From Leucaena leucocephala (lineage: Eukaryota > Streptophyta > Magnoliopsida > Fabales > Fabaceae), in assembly GCA_037074615.1 (NCBI GenBank), contig CM073547.1, positions 15,840,501-15,904,500 on the forward strand: a DNA stretch of 64,000 nucleotides, in the 5' to 3' direction. The position numbers and the translations under genes were made by a program. Position 1 is the stretch's first letter; every line of letters begins with the position of its first letter. This document shows positions 46,939 through 57,256 of the stretch, one piece after another. Under the pieces are notes generated by a model. The model had not been told where the DNA came from and ran no database searches. It saw only the letters and a program-made list of their open reading frames with translations.

Positions 46939-47382
46939 TCACAACATAGAGGCTTTACGTCGTAACTTGTAGTCATATAAGCTCAACCCCTCTTTATTTG
47001 TTCCATTTCCAACTTCCACAATGTCTTGTATTCCTGTAAAATCACTCACAACTTCCTTTTCAAAAATATTATCACTAGAGAATGATGATATTGTATCAAA
47101 TTTAGATGGGAATAAGAAATCTTTGGAAACTAATAGTATGTTGTTCATATCAAAACAATGAAAACATGATGCATTGCTTTCACAAGAGCAAGAAAAAGAA
47201 TATATAGAGGAAAGAGATTCAAAATAGTTATTATAAAGACTCAAAGATGAATTTGAATCCCTATGCTCCTGAAATGCTTTATGGGAATTGTGAGAATTAT
47301 GTAACATAGGATCATACTCATCATTCAAACTCAATTCATGATCATCCTTAGTTTCTTTAGCAGCATAATCAATAGCTTTCAA
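46939..47382 (-). pseudogene. Spacer ORF after protease of the Athila-like element
   Basis: A 147-residue acidic, serine-rich frame containing SSIYSFSCSCESNASCFHCF. The plus-strand element has a similarly placed Cys-containing region (61384-62013). It lies between protease and RT. Function unknown. Confidence 0.55.
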
Positions 47383-47542
47383 CTCAACAAAAGCAAATTA
47401 TCAAAAGGAAATTTCATTGCTTTGTTCATATTGAAAGTCACTATATGTCCTCTAACCTCCATTATAATGGAACCATGCTTCATTTTAATGATTATTTTGG
47501 AAGTTTGAAGGAAAGGTCAACCTAAAATCAAGGTGCTCTCAT

Positions 47543-47962
47543 TTAGTAGTTCATTGGACATGTCCATAACATAAAATTAGTTGGGAACACTAAATCCTTA
47601 ACCTGCACTAGAATATCCTCAAGAATTCCCTTAGGATACCTAATTAATCTATCAGCTAATTGGAGTACTACATTTGTGTCTCTAAGATTGTTAATACCTA
47701 AAGTTAAGTATACTGACCATGGCATTATATTAATGGTAGCCTCTACATCTAATAATGCTCCCTTAATATGAACTTTTCCTATAGTGCATGGGATTTTGTA
47801 AGATCCTAGATCTTGGCACTTAACCGGTAATTTAACCTTAAAAAGTGATGATATATTACCACTCACCTGCATTCTCTCAAGAGGCCTAAACTTTTTCTTA
47901 TAAGCAAACAACTCTTTTAAAAATTTAGCATATTTAGGATTTCTTTTGAGGATTTCAACCAT
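47543..47962 (-). pseudogene. Athila-like aspartic protease region
   Basis: The frame reads LPVKCQDLGSYKIPCTIG, then KGALLDVEATINIMPWSVYL, LADRLIRYPKGILEDILVQV and LVFPTNFMLW. These are the Athila protease blocks. The active-site triplet is altered (DVEA here, DLGA in the plus-strand copy), so it is not expected to be active. Confidence 0.85.
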
Positions 47963-48310
47963 AAGGATGTTTGTTTCTAACTTATTGAAGATATTGAAAG
48001 CATCTTTTACAAATTTAGAATTAATCTTTTTCTTTCCAGCAAAATAAGCTTTTAGAAAAGGGAGATCCTTTATACTTACCTCCTTACCTGTATGCTAGAG
48101 GCTTTTTGCTTTCTCTACTCTGCCTTCTCCTCAGTTTGCTTTCTTTTGTATGCTAGACTTAGCACTATCACTTCCTCTTCTTGCTTTTCCTATATTTCCT
48201 CTTGTGAGTGTGAGTTCTCCTCTTGGGTTGCCTTCATGATCATAAAATGTTGTTCTTTAATACTCTCTGATTTTCCAATCTTTATTTATGATATTGCTGA
48301 ATTTTCAACT

Positions 48311-49400
48311 TTAGAGTCTTCCATATCCTATCTTTGCTATTTCATCTTCCTTAACTTGAACTTCTCTCCTACTTCTGAGTGATATGGTATCCATACCATT
48401 TGGATTAATGACAGTATTCGAAGGTATGCTGCCACTGCTCTTCGTTTGGATGTTACTCACTGTATTGGCAACTTGAGTCAAATGACTTGTAATATATGCA
48501 TTCTTATAATTTAACTCCTCGAGTTTCCTATGCACATCAGCATTATCCTTCTACATGCTTTGAAGGATTAAAGCTATAGAGGTGAACTAACTGTCATTCT
48601 CTTTGAGCTTGTGGTCTATATTATTCATTCTACTGTCTATATTTGTCATCTGTGCAGACATAATTTTTAACAACTAAGAAATCTTGTCATGTTGTGGTAT
48701 AAACATCGAGCCAACAAGTTGATAAATCTTGTCCAATATTCATGTAATGACTCTCCATCCTATTACAGAATGTTTTTAATTTTCTTCTTCATCCGAGTTG
48801 TCTTAGAGGCCGGGAAGAACTGTTCTAAACATGTTGACTTCAACTGATCCCATGTAAGTGTGAAGAAATGAGTTGGTAGCTTGTATAATCACTCTTGAGC
48901 CTCGCTTTCAAAGTGAAATGGAAATACCTCCTTAAGACATCATCCAATGCAGTCATTGGAGGCTTCATCGAAGAGTAGATCATATCATGGTTTGTAAGTG
49001 GCGATGTGGATATTCTCCTGTAAAACCATAAAATTTAGGTAAGGTTGCAATCAAAGCTCCTTTAATTTTAAATTTAGCCTATACAGTATAAAAACCATAA
49101 GGATCATAATTTATATGCGAATGATATATTTCCCTCACACTTCTATCATCTTCTACATTCATTGATATTTCATTTTTCTCCTTGTCTATTATGCCCATCA
49201 TGCCCATTAGGATTAATATCAGCCATATTAGAGATTTCTAGCGTAATGTCTAAATTAAGTCTAATTTTAGATTCAGGGACACTAGAGGATGAGCTAGATT
49301 ATGTTGATTTTGCCTCTTCCCTAAATTCTTTCCTTAATTTCCTAAGTTATCTCTCAATTTCAGGTTAAAAAGGCACTAATGGTTAGCTCTGCTATGAATG
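48311..49400 (-). pseudogene. Athila-like gag
   Basis: Fragments match the gag at 58837: INYDPYGFYT near 49100, PKFYGFTGEYPHRHLQTM near 48990-49045, and the C-terminal piece (48535-48311) with SGSIPSNTVINPNGMDTISL. Frames are interrupted by frameshifts and stops. Confidence 0.8.
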
Positions 49401-49439
49401 CAATATCGGAACAATCAATAATAACCATGCAAGTAATCA

Positions 49440-49745
49440 TAATCAGACACAGAAGTTTCACAACAAAAAAATTCAACTGGTCGTGACACAAGGGTGTTCA
49501 AGTCGTGACCCAATTACACAGAGAATAAAAGTTCTAAAAATTTGGTTCAGTGCCACAACTAAAATGTGGTCTAGTCACAACCAAAAATCATAGAGAGAAA
49601 ATTTTCCAAAACAATCATCACCAGAGGTTGTTACTATCACAACTGGAGTTCACAGAGTGATCAAGCACTATAAAGATGCAATCTAGTCATGACACAGTTA
49701 TGTGTGGTCATGACTCAAAGGTGCAGAGAGCAAATTCACTGAAAC
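49440..49745. repeat. Degenerate minisatellite of about 70-75 bp
   Basis: Four diverged units share GTCGTGAC/GTCACAAC..., then CACAGAG(AG)AAAA...TT. Related phrases recur at 46850-46960 and 45150-45245 in the same element, so the motif is a family feature of its untranslated regions. Confidence 0.6.
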
Positions 49746-49871
49746 TTGAAAAATACAGGCTATACAATGTAAACAACTAAAACTAGAATTCAAACAAAAA
49801 AATAACTTAGGTAAGTAATGAAATTGATGACTAATTGCTAATGAACCAATTACTTGGCTCCTTGTAATTGG

Positions 49872-51095
49872 TTAGGATGACAACCCTGTCCTGTGTCCCG
49901 TCTTGAAGATGGACACAAGACACGTTTCTTGTCATGTGTCATGTCTTGTCTTGATCTTATCCCATTCTTGATCGGGAACGGGATGAGTTCGAGAAGGGAC
50001 GAGAATTGCTGATTCCTCCAAAATTTAAAAAACAAAAGTTAGATGCTTTTTCTTTCGCCGAAATACCCACACCGGTTAGCAATTTGGTTTTATGCATTAC
50101 ACAAGGTAGGTCCTCTTCCTTTTTCCTTCTTTACTGCGGCAAAGAATGGAAGGCCAATGGAAGTATTGCATAAAAGGAAAGCTTTCTTCTCCTTCTTTCT
50201 AAGTTCTTCTCTTCTCTTCAAACCCAAAGCCCAGTGCTAGCTGTAGTGCTATGGATCTTTACGCTTCGAATTGCCCCCGCCACCTCAAGCCCATCTCCAT
50301 TGAACGTTTCCTCAGCATTCCCACCGATACGCCGCTCCTTGATAGAAAGAAAAATACCCAAAACCCATCTATGTTGACGATCTTCTCACTCACTTTCGGC
50401 CAGCTTCAGACTCCATATCTACTTTCAAGCTTAATATCCCCACCAGGAAGCTACTCCTTCCACCATCGGCAATCTTTTCACCCACCGTCGGTGAGCTTCA
50501 AACTCCAAATCTACCTTCAAGCTTCACACCTTACCACTGGCAAGCTCCTCCCTCTACCGTTAGCGAACTACTCCTAGTATCCTTCTCGCTTCACGTTGTC
50601 CATGAGGAATAGTGCTATTTGGGATGAATTCGTATTACCTATGGGACTCCAATGCCTAAACCTGTACCAGTACACCTACCAACATCAATATATATATGCA
50701 CACATATAAATTGACAGGTTATTTGCTTTTTATTTGGGTTTATGTTTCCCTTTTTCTGGTTGAGAGTTCTTCTAGAGTGAAATATTTGGATGGAGGGTGG
50801 GTAAGAAATTCAAAGTAGACAAGGCGAGGCGAGGCGAGGCGAGGGGTTGGTGAAATGGGCGAGGGGAGAGATCAGAGTAGACAAAGATATTTTCTAATTT
50901 TTCACAAAAAACAAAGTAATAACCTTAGGATAGGACATCCTGAGGGTTAGACTAATACAAGACCTGTCCCATCTTGTCCTGACCCTTGCCCTATTTTGGC
51001 CCTATAGATTCCCGTCCCGGTCCTTCACAGGAAGGAACTGATTGACCTATCCCAAAACACCCAAGACTGGGACAGGATAGGTTTGCCCACCCCTA
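49872..51095. mobile_element. Possible hAT-like non-autonomous element with gene-like cargo
   Basis: The left end TTAGGATGACAACCCTGTCC and the inverted right end TTAGGGGTGGGCAAACCTAT are alignable for about 35 bp, including CCTGTCCC.GTCTTG. The TAGGGGTGGGCAAA form is common at hAT ends. No convincing 8-bp duplication was found. The interior 50040-50590 is GC-richer and has an open frame from ATG 50251 (MDLYASNCPRHLKPISIERF...), suggesting captured exon sequence, plus a (GGCGA)n run at 50823-50843. Confidence 0.4.
50251..50577 (+). pseudogene. Unrecognised gene-like ORF in the possible hAT element
   Basis: A 108-residue frame whose first 40 codons have gene-like composition (Cys, Arg and Pro-rich, GC-richer than the surroundings). 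The second half contains a 92-bp-spaced tandem duplication (50401-50474 and 50493-50566, sharing CTTCA.ACTCCA.ATCTAC). I do not recognise the family. It could be a captured 5' exon or a chance frame. Confidence 0.3.
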
Positions 51096-51645
51096 ATGTT
51101 TGCTCTATTTTTAAATGTTCACGAGTATTTTTGCACCTTCAAATAACCTATGGTGTAAGGCACAATTTTAAAAAATATATATATTGGTATGTTTGCACCT
51201 TAATACTAGTTTTAACTCAATTTTCTAATATAAATGTTCAAATCGGTGATACGTACGTTACTCCAATAAACTTAAGTCAAATTATTGGTGGGGTATCAAT
51301 GGGAAGGAGAGCTATTTGTCTCTCTTTTGGCACTGCTTTTAGAGCTTTGTGGGCGTCTTTTGATGCTTCACCACCTATTGCCTTCAATCGTTAATCGTCT
51401 TGGTCATTGTCTCCTCTATCTCTCTTCAATCGTTTATTGTCTTCATGGTCCCCCTTATCTCTCATCATCTTATTTGTCTCTACTGCCTCACCTTTGGTTG
51501 CAACGCCTTTTAGCCTTCCTTGCTTCCACTGTGTTTCTTGTTCTTTCTTTATTCCACAGCATTTTGCCTTGTCCACCTTTCTCTGTCTTCTTTCATTTCA
51601 GTTGCCATTTTTTTCCTTCTCATCTATTTGCCATTCTGTTTTCGG
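51096..51645. other. CT-rich stretch, no supported gene
   Basis: Several overlapping frames arise from pyrimidine-rich low-complexity sequence (51280-51640). They encode leucine-rich nonsense and have no domain I recognise. Confidence 0.5.
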
Positions 51646-52004
51646 GTGTGTTTGGGAAACCCCCAAACTATGGTTTTAAAAGGTCTTTTGGCCAAAACCT
51701 TGGTTTGAGAAAATTTTAAAACAAAATAGTCATATTTGTCCAAAAGGGCTTTTGGACCAAATCATGGTTTCAGATAAGCTGGTAAGAGCAGCTTTTAGAA
51801 CAGAAAAAGAGCTTATAAACTACTCAATTACTATTATACCCTTATTTTTTCTTACATTATCTCTCCTCTCTACCCTCATTTATCCTAAGTCCTTTTGGTA
51901 ATAATTATCTAAACACTCATTTATCCAAAGTTTTTTTCACAAGCTCTTCTCTAAAAGCTTTTTTTTTTCCATAAGCCCTTTTCTAAAAGTCTATCCAAAC
52001 ACAC
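51646..52004. mobile_element. MITE with 10-bp perfect inverted ends
   Basis: GTGTGTTTGG at 51646 and CCAAACACAC at 51995-52004 are exact inverted repeats, followed inward by AT-rich DNA with repeated GGCTTTTGG phrases. The ends are typical of hAT-type MITEs. No 8-bp target duplication was confirmed. Confidence 0.6.
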
Positions 52005-52765
52005 ACTCTCTCTTTATTTTTCCACCGCCCTTTTTCTCTTTACCGCCCTTTTTTTAACTCCACTAACCTACGTCATCTTCTCTATCATCTTTGTTCCAAC
52101 TCTCGACTGCCTTTATTCTACCATCACCATTTTGTTATTTTTCTTCCACCGCTCTTATGACTCTGACTTTGTGGCTTTTCCCGTTTTCACCTTCTGTTTT
52201 GCCCACTTGGTTCTACTCGCCAAAAGGATTTTCATGCTTGGAGTCTGGTGTGGAAAGCCAAATCTATGTTTTGTGGCATTCTTGAACCCTCTTTTACTTT
52301 TATTTAATAGTTTTTCTTGCTGCTCTATTTTTCTTTTAGTATTTTATGTTTTTGCTTTGTGCGTTCTTGTCCTTTGTTGCTCGTTACTGTGGTGTGTTTT
52401 GTTTTACTTTCGGAAGCAAACACTCTCTTGTCAGCCTTCCTTCTCAACATCATCATTCTATCAAGTTGATCGACATGCTCCTTCCATAGCCTGTAAGGCC
52501 ACATTTTCTTCTCAACAGGGTTGCATAAAGTTCCTATTTTAAAAACTCAAGAGCTATTGATGTTGTTGATGCATCCTCCTCTGTCCATTGATTCATCGTT
52601 GCTATCGATTAGTTTCTACTCTTATTCTTTAAGACTTCGAGCAATATCTGATTTGTTAGTGTTGCAATTAGTTTGAGATGAGACTTAAGTTTTGGGACTC
52701 TGAAATATTGACTATCTATTGGGTGTTTTGGATGTAGCTTCTTATCAATGGTTTGTGGGTTTATG
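52005..52765. other. CT-rich intergenic stretch, no supported gene
   Basis: The frame 52132-52542 (136 residues) is hydrophobic and cysteine-rich but matches no family and lies in pyrimidine-rich sequence. It is treated as chance. Confidence 0.45.
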
Positions 52766-52768
52766 TTT

Positions 52769-52923
52769 TTTGTTACAAAAAAAATTAGAAAGAGGTTGGG
52801 TTTACCCATGATCTAAGGGCATGGTGAAATCTTATTTTCTCCTAAGCGATACTAATATCGGACAGGGTGGGTCGTCTATTATCCTCAGGCGTAAATATAA
52901 ACGTCTAAGAATTAGGATGACTC
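52769..52923 (-). mobile_element. SINE copy A, 5'-truncated, inverted
   Basis: The reverse complement matches the body and tail of the two SINEs downstream: GCCTGAGGATAATAGACG, TATTAGTATCGCTTAGGAGA, then GATCATGGGTAAACCCAACC and a TTTTTTTTGTAAC tail. The tRNA-like head is missing. Confidence 0.8.
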
Positions 52924-52985
52924 CCCAACTGCTTAACTTAGTGTGTTAGCTATGAAGTCTTTTTTATGTATCGATTTATACTTTT

Positions 52986-53579
52986 ATCTAGTTATTAATA
53001 AAATTGTTCCTTATAAAAAAAAGTTGAATTATTGGTAATTAATATGCTTAAAATAGTATTAGTGTGGAATTTGGTCAAATTACTTTCTAGGTGCTGAATG
53101 TTTTCTTCCATCATGTTAATGCAGGAAAATAATGATAAACTGGGACAAATTAACGAGAGTTCAATATAAATTAAAAAATAACAAAAACTTAAATGAAAGA
53201 ACAAAAAGAAATAAATAACAAAAAATTAACACACGTTTTATTTATTAAGAAAAAAAAAATGTGTTTACTTTTGACCTATTGATCATCACACAGGTATCAT
53301 GCTAGGGCATGAAACATCCACTACCTTCTGGTTTCAAAAGAAGGTCCATTTCCCTATTTCTAAATTGAATTCAATGGCCCATTTGTTCTTTTGACGAAAC
53401 CCAAAAATATATATATCGCATTGGAACGAAGAATATGAAAATCGGGTTGAACTCTTGAGTATGCACTGATGGATTCACCTCCTAAGAGGATTTTTTGGGA
53501 CTGGTGTTTTTGGATATTTTGGGCATAAATTTTAGGCTTTTAAAATTTTAAAAAAAAATCATCTTCCTTAAATCTTTCT
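52986..53579. other. Intergenic stretch without recognised features
   Basis: AT-rich, with no gene or RNA. GTTTTTGGATATTTTGGGC near 53508 may be a MITE end, but its partner is unclear. Confidence 0.4.
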
Positions 53580-53740
53580 ATTCTCCCTCTCACCTTCTTT
53601 TATTTAATTATTGTTAAGATATTATGAATATATAGATAATTTAGAAAAAAATTATAGATATAAAAAATATATCTTATATTTATAACTAAAATTAACTCAT
53701 GTCATATAATAATGATTGGAGGAGTAATTTTTTTTTGCCA
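53580..53740. repeat. Partial MITE related to the one at 56904
   Basis: CTCCCTCTCACCTTCTTTTA to about 53696 matches the interior of 57010-57120 (TTATTGTTAAGATATTATGA-like, then ATATATCTTATATTTATAAC). The other half is missing. Confidence 0.55.
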
Positions 53741-53876
53741 ACAAACAATAGTTTTTAATGTAAAAATACTTTTACAAAAAAATCAACTGGTTAACATTTG
53801 TTTCTCAAAATTATGATTTTAAAGTTCAAAAGTGTTTTCATATCTACCCAAACACACAATTACTTCACAGATTCTC

Positions 53877-53924
53877 TCCGTAATTATCGTTCCATTCATC
53901 TCCGTAATTATCGTTCCATTCATC
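53877..53924. repeat. 24-bp perfect tandem duplication
   Basis: The unit TCCGTAATTATCGTTCCATT plus CATC is present twice without change. Confidence 0.97.
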
Positions 53925-54082
53925 TCATCTTCACAAATTATGAGAAATCCTAGGAGATGAAACAAAGTCCAACTAAGCAAACGGATTTTCTGAGGGCTGT
54001 TTTTTTCTCATTTACAGAGTTAAGGGCTAGTTTTCTTACAATTAGCACAAGCGATCTTTTAGGTTTAGTTAGAGTATCTTCT

Positions 54083-54084
<2 letters not shown>

Positions 54085-54125
<41 letters not shown>
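54085..54125. repeat. (TA)n microsatellite
   Basis: About 20 consecutive TA units. Confidence 0.97.
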
Positions 54126-54127
<2 letters not shown>

Positions 54128-54439
54128 TCTTTTTATATTGTTAACTAGATTCTATTATTAAGTATATATTTTTATAATTCGTGATTGTCCCTTCTAATAT
54201 AAGTATTTTCTCTTAGAATCAAATTTGACCTAAAAAGATTTAATTAATCTTATATTATTAGACTAACTCTATATTTATAATATACTATTCTAGCACAATT
54301 TTAACCCCGTACAAGTTAGCCTAACTCATTTTTAAATGGGACAAAATAGATATGAGCTAGCTCATCCAACTTGTTGCTCACCCCTAATGAAACTAATTCA
54401 AAGTGAGAAATTAATATATACATATATATATGTATATGT

Positions 54440-54722
54440 ATATATAATCTATCGTTTGTGAGTTTAACTAGTAAAGATATGAGACATACGTTCTAAAAAG
54501 AATGTGCTCGATCTTTAGGGAGTACTACTTTGTTATAGTTTTAATCGTAGCGCTTGAAAATGTATTCTATCTTCTGAGTGTATAGGTTTATGCCTGAGGG
54601 TAATTGACAGCTCATTATATCTAACATTAGTATCGCTTAGGAGAAAAGGAAACTTCGCCCTACCTTTTAATCGTGGATGAGCCCAACCACTTTCTAAAAA
54701 TTTTTATATAAAAAAAAGAAAA
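54440..54722 (+). mobile_element. SINE copy B
   Basis: A tRNA-like head (TGAGTTTAACTAGTAAAGAT as an A-box remnant, then GTGCTCGATCTTT as a decayed B box), the shared body (TATCGCTTAGGAGAAAAGG, GATGAGCCCAACCACTTTC) and an A/T-rich tail. The same 18-mer ATATATATATGTATATGT lies on both sides (54422-54439 and 54723-54740). It is low in complexity but identical, and is read as the target duplication. Confidence 0.8.
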
Positions 54723-55118
54723 ATATATATATGTATATGTTTATATTCTGATTTTACTAGGTCAATTATATTCTCTCCTAATAAAAAAGGTTCATGTGTA
54801 AGTAGTTTTAATTTATATATATAAAGAGAATATACATGCATTCAGAAGATAAAAAATATTTTGATGGGAATAAAAGTTTCTTTGCGAATAACAAAAAATA
54901 ATCTTTTAATAATTTTTTCTTTATTAAAATTATTTTATAGCTCCATAAAATTAAGTCCTCGTATGGGCCATGATCCAATTGCTTAAGCCCATGGAGCCAC
55001 ATCGATGTTGTCAGCCACGTTCCTCTGAACACCTTACATTATGGGCTTTTATTTTTCATACAAGCTTTAACGCTTCTTAATTATGCCTTAATTCAGTTAA
55101 AAAAAATAGTTCTTAATT

Positions 55119-55386
55119 ACCTATCCTCCGTAGGTTCAATTGATAAATGAGTAAGATATATAACTATTTGGAGCGTGTTCGATCCCGGAGGAATACCACT
55201 TTATTATGGTTCTAGTCACGATTCTTGCGAAGACATCATCAATTCTGGACGCTTAAGTTTAAGCCAGAGAGTAATAGACGGTTCGCCCTACCCAATATTG
55301 GTATCGCCTAAGAGGAAGGGAGACTTCGCTCTACCCTTGGATCATGGGTAAGCCCAACCCTTTTCCAAAAATTTTTGTAACAAAAC
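55119..55386 (+). mobile_element. SINE copy C, full length
   Basis: The 268-bp element is flanked by a perfect 15-bp duplication AAATAGTTCTTAATT (55104-55118 and 55387-55401), diagnostic of LINE-mediated retroposition. The head has an A-box-like TAGGTTCAATTGATAA (55131-55146) and a consensus B box GTTCGATCCC (55177-55186). The body is followed by TAAGCCCAACCC and a TTTTTGTAACAAAAC tail. It is a tRNA-derived, non-autonomous retroposon. Confidence 0.93.
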
Positions 55387-55401
55387 AAATAGTTCTTAAT
55401 T

Positions 55402-55958
55402 GTGTGTGTATATATATATATAAAGTAGTTCTTAATTGAATGTTTGGATCCCATTTACAAAATGCTTGGGGTTCAAAAATTTATTTAAAATTAAAAACCC
55501 TCTTTGATCACTGCATCTTGGGCACAACCCACAATAATTTTATGCCAAACAAGTATTATATTAATATTAATTATATATTCACGACAGTTGAAGGGCCTAA
55601 TACCTAAAACTATAGCAAACTAAAGTTTAAATACTCTTATGTGAGAGATATTTATATTTAGTACTTTTATGATACTTTTATCATAATAAAATCTACTTAG
55701 ACATACCATAAACGGGATAATAGTCTAGCCGATGAATTTCATCACACAATAGCCACCAATCTCAGCTTCATTTCTTTGCTTGGTTACTATAAAAGAAATG
55801 AAATTTATATTAATCAATGTAAAAAATTGGCAAATTTTGTCCAAGAGGAACTTGCTTTGGAATATGGAGTCTTGGGAGCCAGTGGTTGTGGGTTATAGTG
55901 AATGCATTTCCAAGCTTTCTAGCTATTGAAAGTTGGGTAGGTTGTTTTAAACTCGTTA
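55402..55958. other. AT-rich spacer
   Basis: No gene or clear repeat is seen, apart from a short TG/TA run next to the SINE. Confidence 0.5.
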
Positions 55959-56357
55959 CTCCTCCCGTACTTTTTTTTTTATATAATTAAAGTATCTCTA
56001 TCCTTTAATTTAAAATATTTTCACTTCTCACAATAAGTATATTTTCCATAATTTAAACTATTTAACCAATTTAGTTAGATTTAAAAAATTAAAAAAATGC
56101 TTAAAATTATTTTATTAAAAAATAAAAATAGTAGAATTTCTATGTGTAAAATTAATGAATTTCTCTAACTTAACAAACATGACTCTTTTTATAAGATACA
56201 TAGGTGCATTATTAAATATTATTGTTATATTTAAATGTTGTTGAAGGAGTGTTAATAAGAGCAATTTAAGAAAAGAATGATAAATGTGAGAAATAAGTCT
56301 TACATTAAAGAGTAAAATTAACTCTCTAATTAAGTTTAATCTTAAGGATAAAAGGAG
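55959..56357. mobile_element. Stowaway-like MITE with TA duplication
   Basis: The ends CTCCTCCCGTAC and, inverted, CTCCTTTTATCC are flanked by TA at 55957-55958 and 56358-56359. The interior is AT-rich and has no coding capacity. Confidence 0.65.
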
Positions 56358-56903
56358 TAAAATTTAGTTTGATTGGAGTTACAACCAAAAGGTTAAAAAG
56401 GTAACTTTATTATGAATTTAAAGTTCAAACAAGTGGGGTAGTGAAGTTAGATCTAACATATATTTCTCATCTATCTTGAGCCAAATTTGCATGATGCTAA
56501 AGTTGAAAGAACTATGTTCAAACCGCGAAAGTGGCAACAGTTGGCAAATTGAACACATTAAGTGATCGAATATATAGATAGTAAAATATAGGAATGTTCT
56601 TAAAAGAATTAAATATTGAATTTAGATGTAGAAATTGGCAAGCATTTAGAAGACATATAAAAGGTACTTTGAGCCAAGAATCTTCGGAGCTTTATAGAAT
56701 ATTTTATGATTTTTTGAATTTGGTAAAGAAAAGCTATCACTAACTGGTTTTGACTTTTTGGATCAAATATGATCTTTCAATGTTTTCCTTGACCAAATGA
56801 ATTCCAATGACTCTTAAATATTTTATAGTAAACAGTTTGAATGTCTATTGATTTCAATTGACTGTTACTAGATCATAATTTGATAGCTGATAGTAAAATA
56901 TTA

Positions 56904-57151
56904 CTCTTTCAGTTTTTAATATAAGACTTATTTAATTAATTTGATTAGATTAAAGTAATTAAGTTAGTTGGTATGCCATTTTTTCAAAATACTCTAATTA
57001 TCTTCCTTAACTCCCTCTTTTTTTTATTTGATTATTGTGAGAGAGTATCAATAGGAGTATTTTAAAAAAAATTATAAATATATGAAATATATTTTATATT
57101 TATGACCAATGTTAACTTTCCTATTAAGTTTTATATTAAGAAATGAATAAG
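56904..57151. mobile_element. Stowaway-like MITE with TA duplication
   Basis: The end CTCTTTCAGTTTTTAATATA and the inverted CTTATTCATTTCTTAATATA match well, with TA at 56902-56903 and 57152-57153. It is related in sequence to 18443-18697 and 53580-53740. Confidence 0.8.
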
Positions 57152-57256
57152 TAGTTTCTTGAAAAACCCATATTTTTATATATTTATTCATATCATTTTA
57201 GTCAATTTTTGTCAACTTTTTAGTCCTCAATTATATTATTTGTGCACTAATTGAAT

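Larger units (their letters stand above)
44101..49430 (-). mobile_element. Athila-like Ty3/gypsy element lacking RT and integrase
   Basis: Minus strand order: gag (49400-48311), protease (47962-47543), a spacer ORF (47382-46939), a noncoding stretch, polypurine tract (45562-45577), 3' LTR (45561-44101). RT, RNase H and integrase are absent. The space between spacer ORF and polypurine tract is only 1.4 kb. No 5' LTR or primer site is visible beyond 49430. The protease and gag closely resemble those of the plus-strand Athila-like element at 57.3 kb, so the two are related families. Confidence 0.82.

Noticed and set aside
51285..52542. Several hydrophobic open frames
   Set aside because: They arise from pyrimidine-rich low-complexity DNA and overlap one another in different frames. 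No conserved motif.
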